Part shown: piece by piece, positions 5,380 to 5,501 of the stretch
Layout: the number at the start of each line of letters is the position of its first letter
How positions within the stretch are numbered: position 1 is the stretch's first letter
DNA from: Thermoplasmata archaeon
Lineage (GTDB): Archaea > Thermoplasmatota > Thermoplasmata > UBA10834 > DTMW01
NCBI GenBank assembly: GCA_029858465.1
Contig: JAOUEZ010000096.1
Location: forward strand, 1 to 5,501
DNA: 5,501 nucleotides
Reading direction: 5' to 3'
Notes under the pieces: generated by a model
What the model was told of the DNA's origin: nothing
Seen by the model: the letters and a program-made list of their open reading frames with translations, nothing else
Databases searched by the model: none
Translations under genes and position numbers: made by a program

Positions 5380-5501
5380 ATGACTCGCGCAGTAATCGTT
5401 GATGCGCTGCGGACCCCGATAGGGAAATTCAACGGCGCTTTGCAGACTTTTTCAGCGACTGAGATTGGAGCGATGGTAATCAAGGAGCTCGTCGCAAGAC
5501 A
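5380..5501 (+). CDS. Acetyl-CoA acetyltransferase (thiolase), N-terminal fragment
   Basis: Only 40 codons are visible before the window edge. They begin MTRAVIVDALRTPIGKFNGA and continue with FSATEIGAMVIKELVAR, the hallmark N-terminus of the degradative/biosynthetic thiolase type (AtoB/FadA-like), with the conserved RTPIGKF-G loop. Thiolases condense two acetyl-CoA to acetoacetyl-CoA or run the reverse cleavage, in the cytoplasm. The catalytic Cys, and the His and Cys near the C-terminus, lie outside the window. This N-terminus is the bacterial-like form. The archaeal mevalonate-pathway thiolase-like proteins typically start differently (an 'AIIGVG-T-F'-like motif), so a role in fatty-acid, butyrate or ketone metabolism is possible. 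The gene shares strand and close spacing with tiaS but probably has its own promoter. Confidence 0.88.
   Translation, partial: MTRAVIVDALRTPIGKFNGALQTFSATEIGAMVIKELVAR

Noticed and set aside
1..5501. Mobile elements, CRISPR repeats, tRNA or rRNA genes, defence systems
   Set aside because: Reading both strands I found no transposase or integrase motifs, no regularly spaced repeats, no tRNA-like cloverleaf and no defence-system domains.

Overview
The window looks like a piece of an archaeal chromosome. Two genes support this strongly: an Orc1/Cdc6 replication initiator, and TiaS, the archaea-specific enzyme that makes agmatidine in tRNA-Ile(CAU). An HflX GTPase of the archaeal form and a DNA element resembling an archaeal origin recognition box agree. 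A Thermoplasmatota-like or related euryarchaeal lineage is my impression only; no marker here fixes the phylum.

Layout from left to right. The 3' end of a membrane-protein gene (+, to 214) runs tail to tail, with a 5 bp gap, into orc1/cdc6 (-, 220-1455, or to 1548 if the upstream start is used). A divergent intergenic region of about 370 bp follows (1456-1823). It holds a cdc6 TATA-like box, AT-rich DNA with a perfect 15 bp palindrome, and one origin-recognition-box-like element (about 1675-1699, - strand), so it is a candidate replication origin. hflX (+, 1824-3113) overlaps by 11 bp, tail to tail, with a gene for a two-helix membrane protein (-, 3103-3492). A second divergent gap, centred on a perfect 13 bp palindrome, leads to a gene for a small membrane-anchored, possibly OB-fold protein (+, 3621-3935). 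Then come tiaS (+, 3981-5360) and the first 40 codons of a thiolase (+, from 5380), which is cut by the window edge. The thiolase has a good Shine-Dalgarno and probably its own TATA box inside the end of tiaS.

The recognisable genes are information-processing ones: replication initiation, ribosome-associated GTPase and tRNA wobble modification. The thiolase opens a metabolic segment. I see no mobile element, CRISPR array, tRNA or rRNA gene. The most interesting signal is the candidate origin beside cdc6. The two small membrane proteins are the only genes whose job cannot be named.
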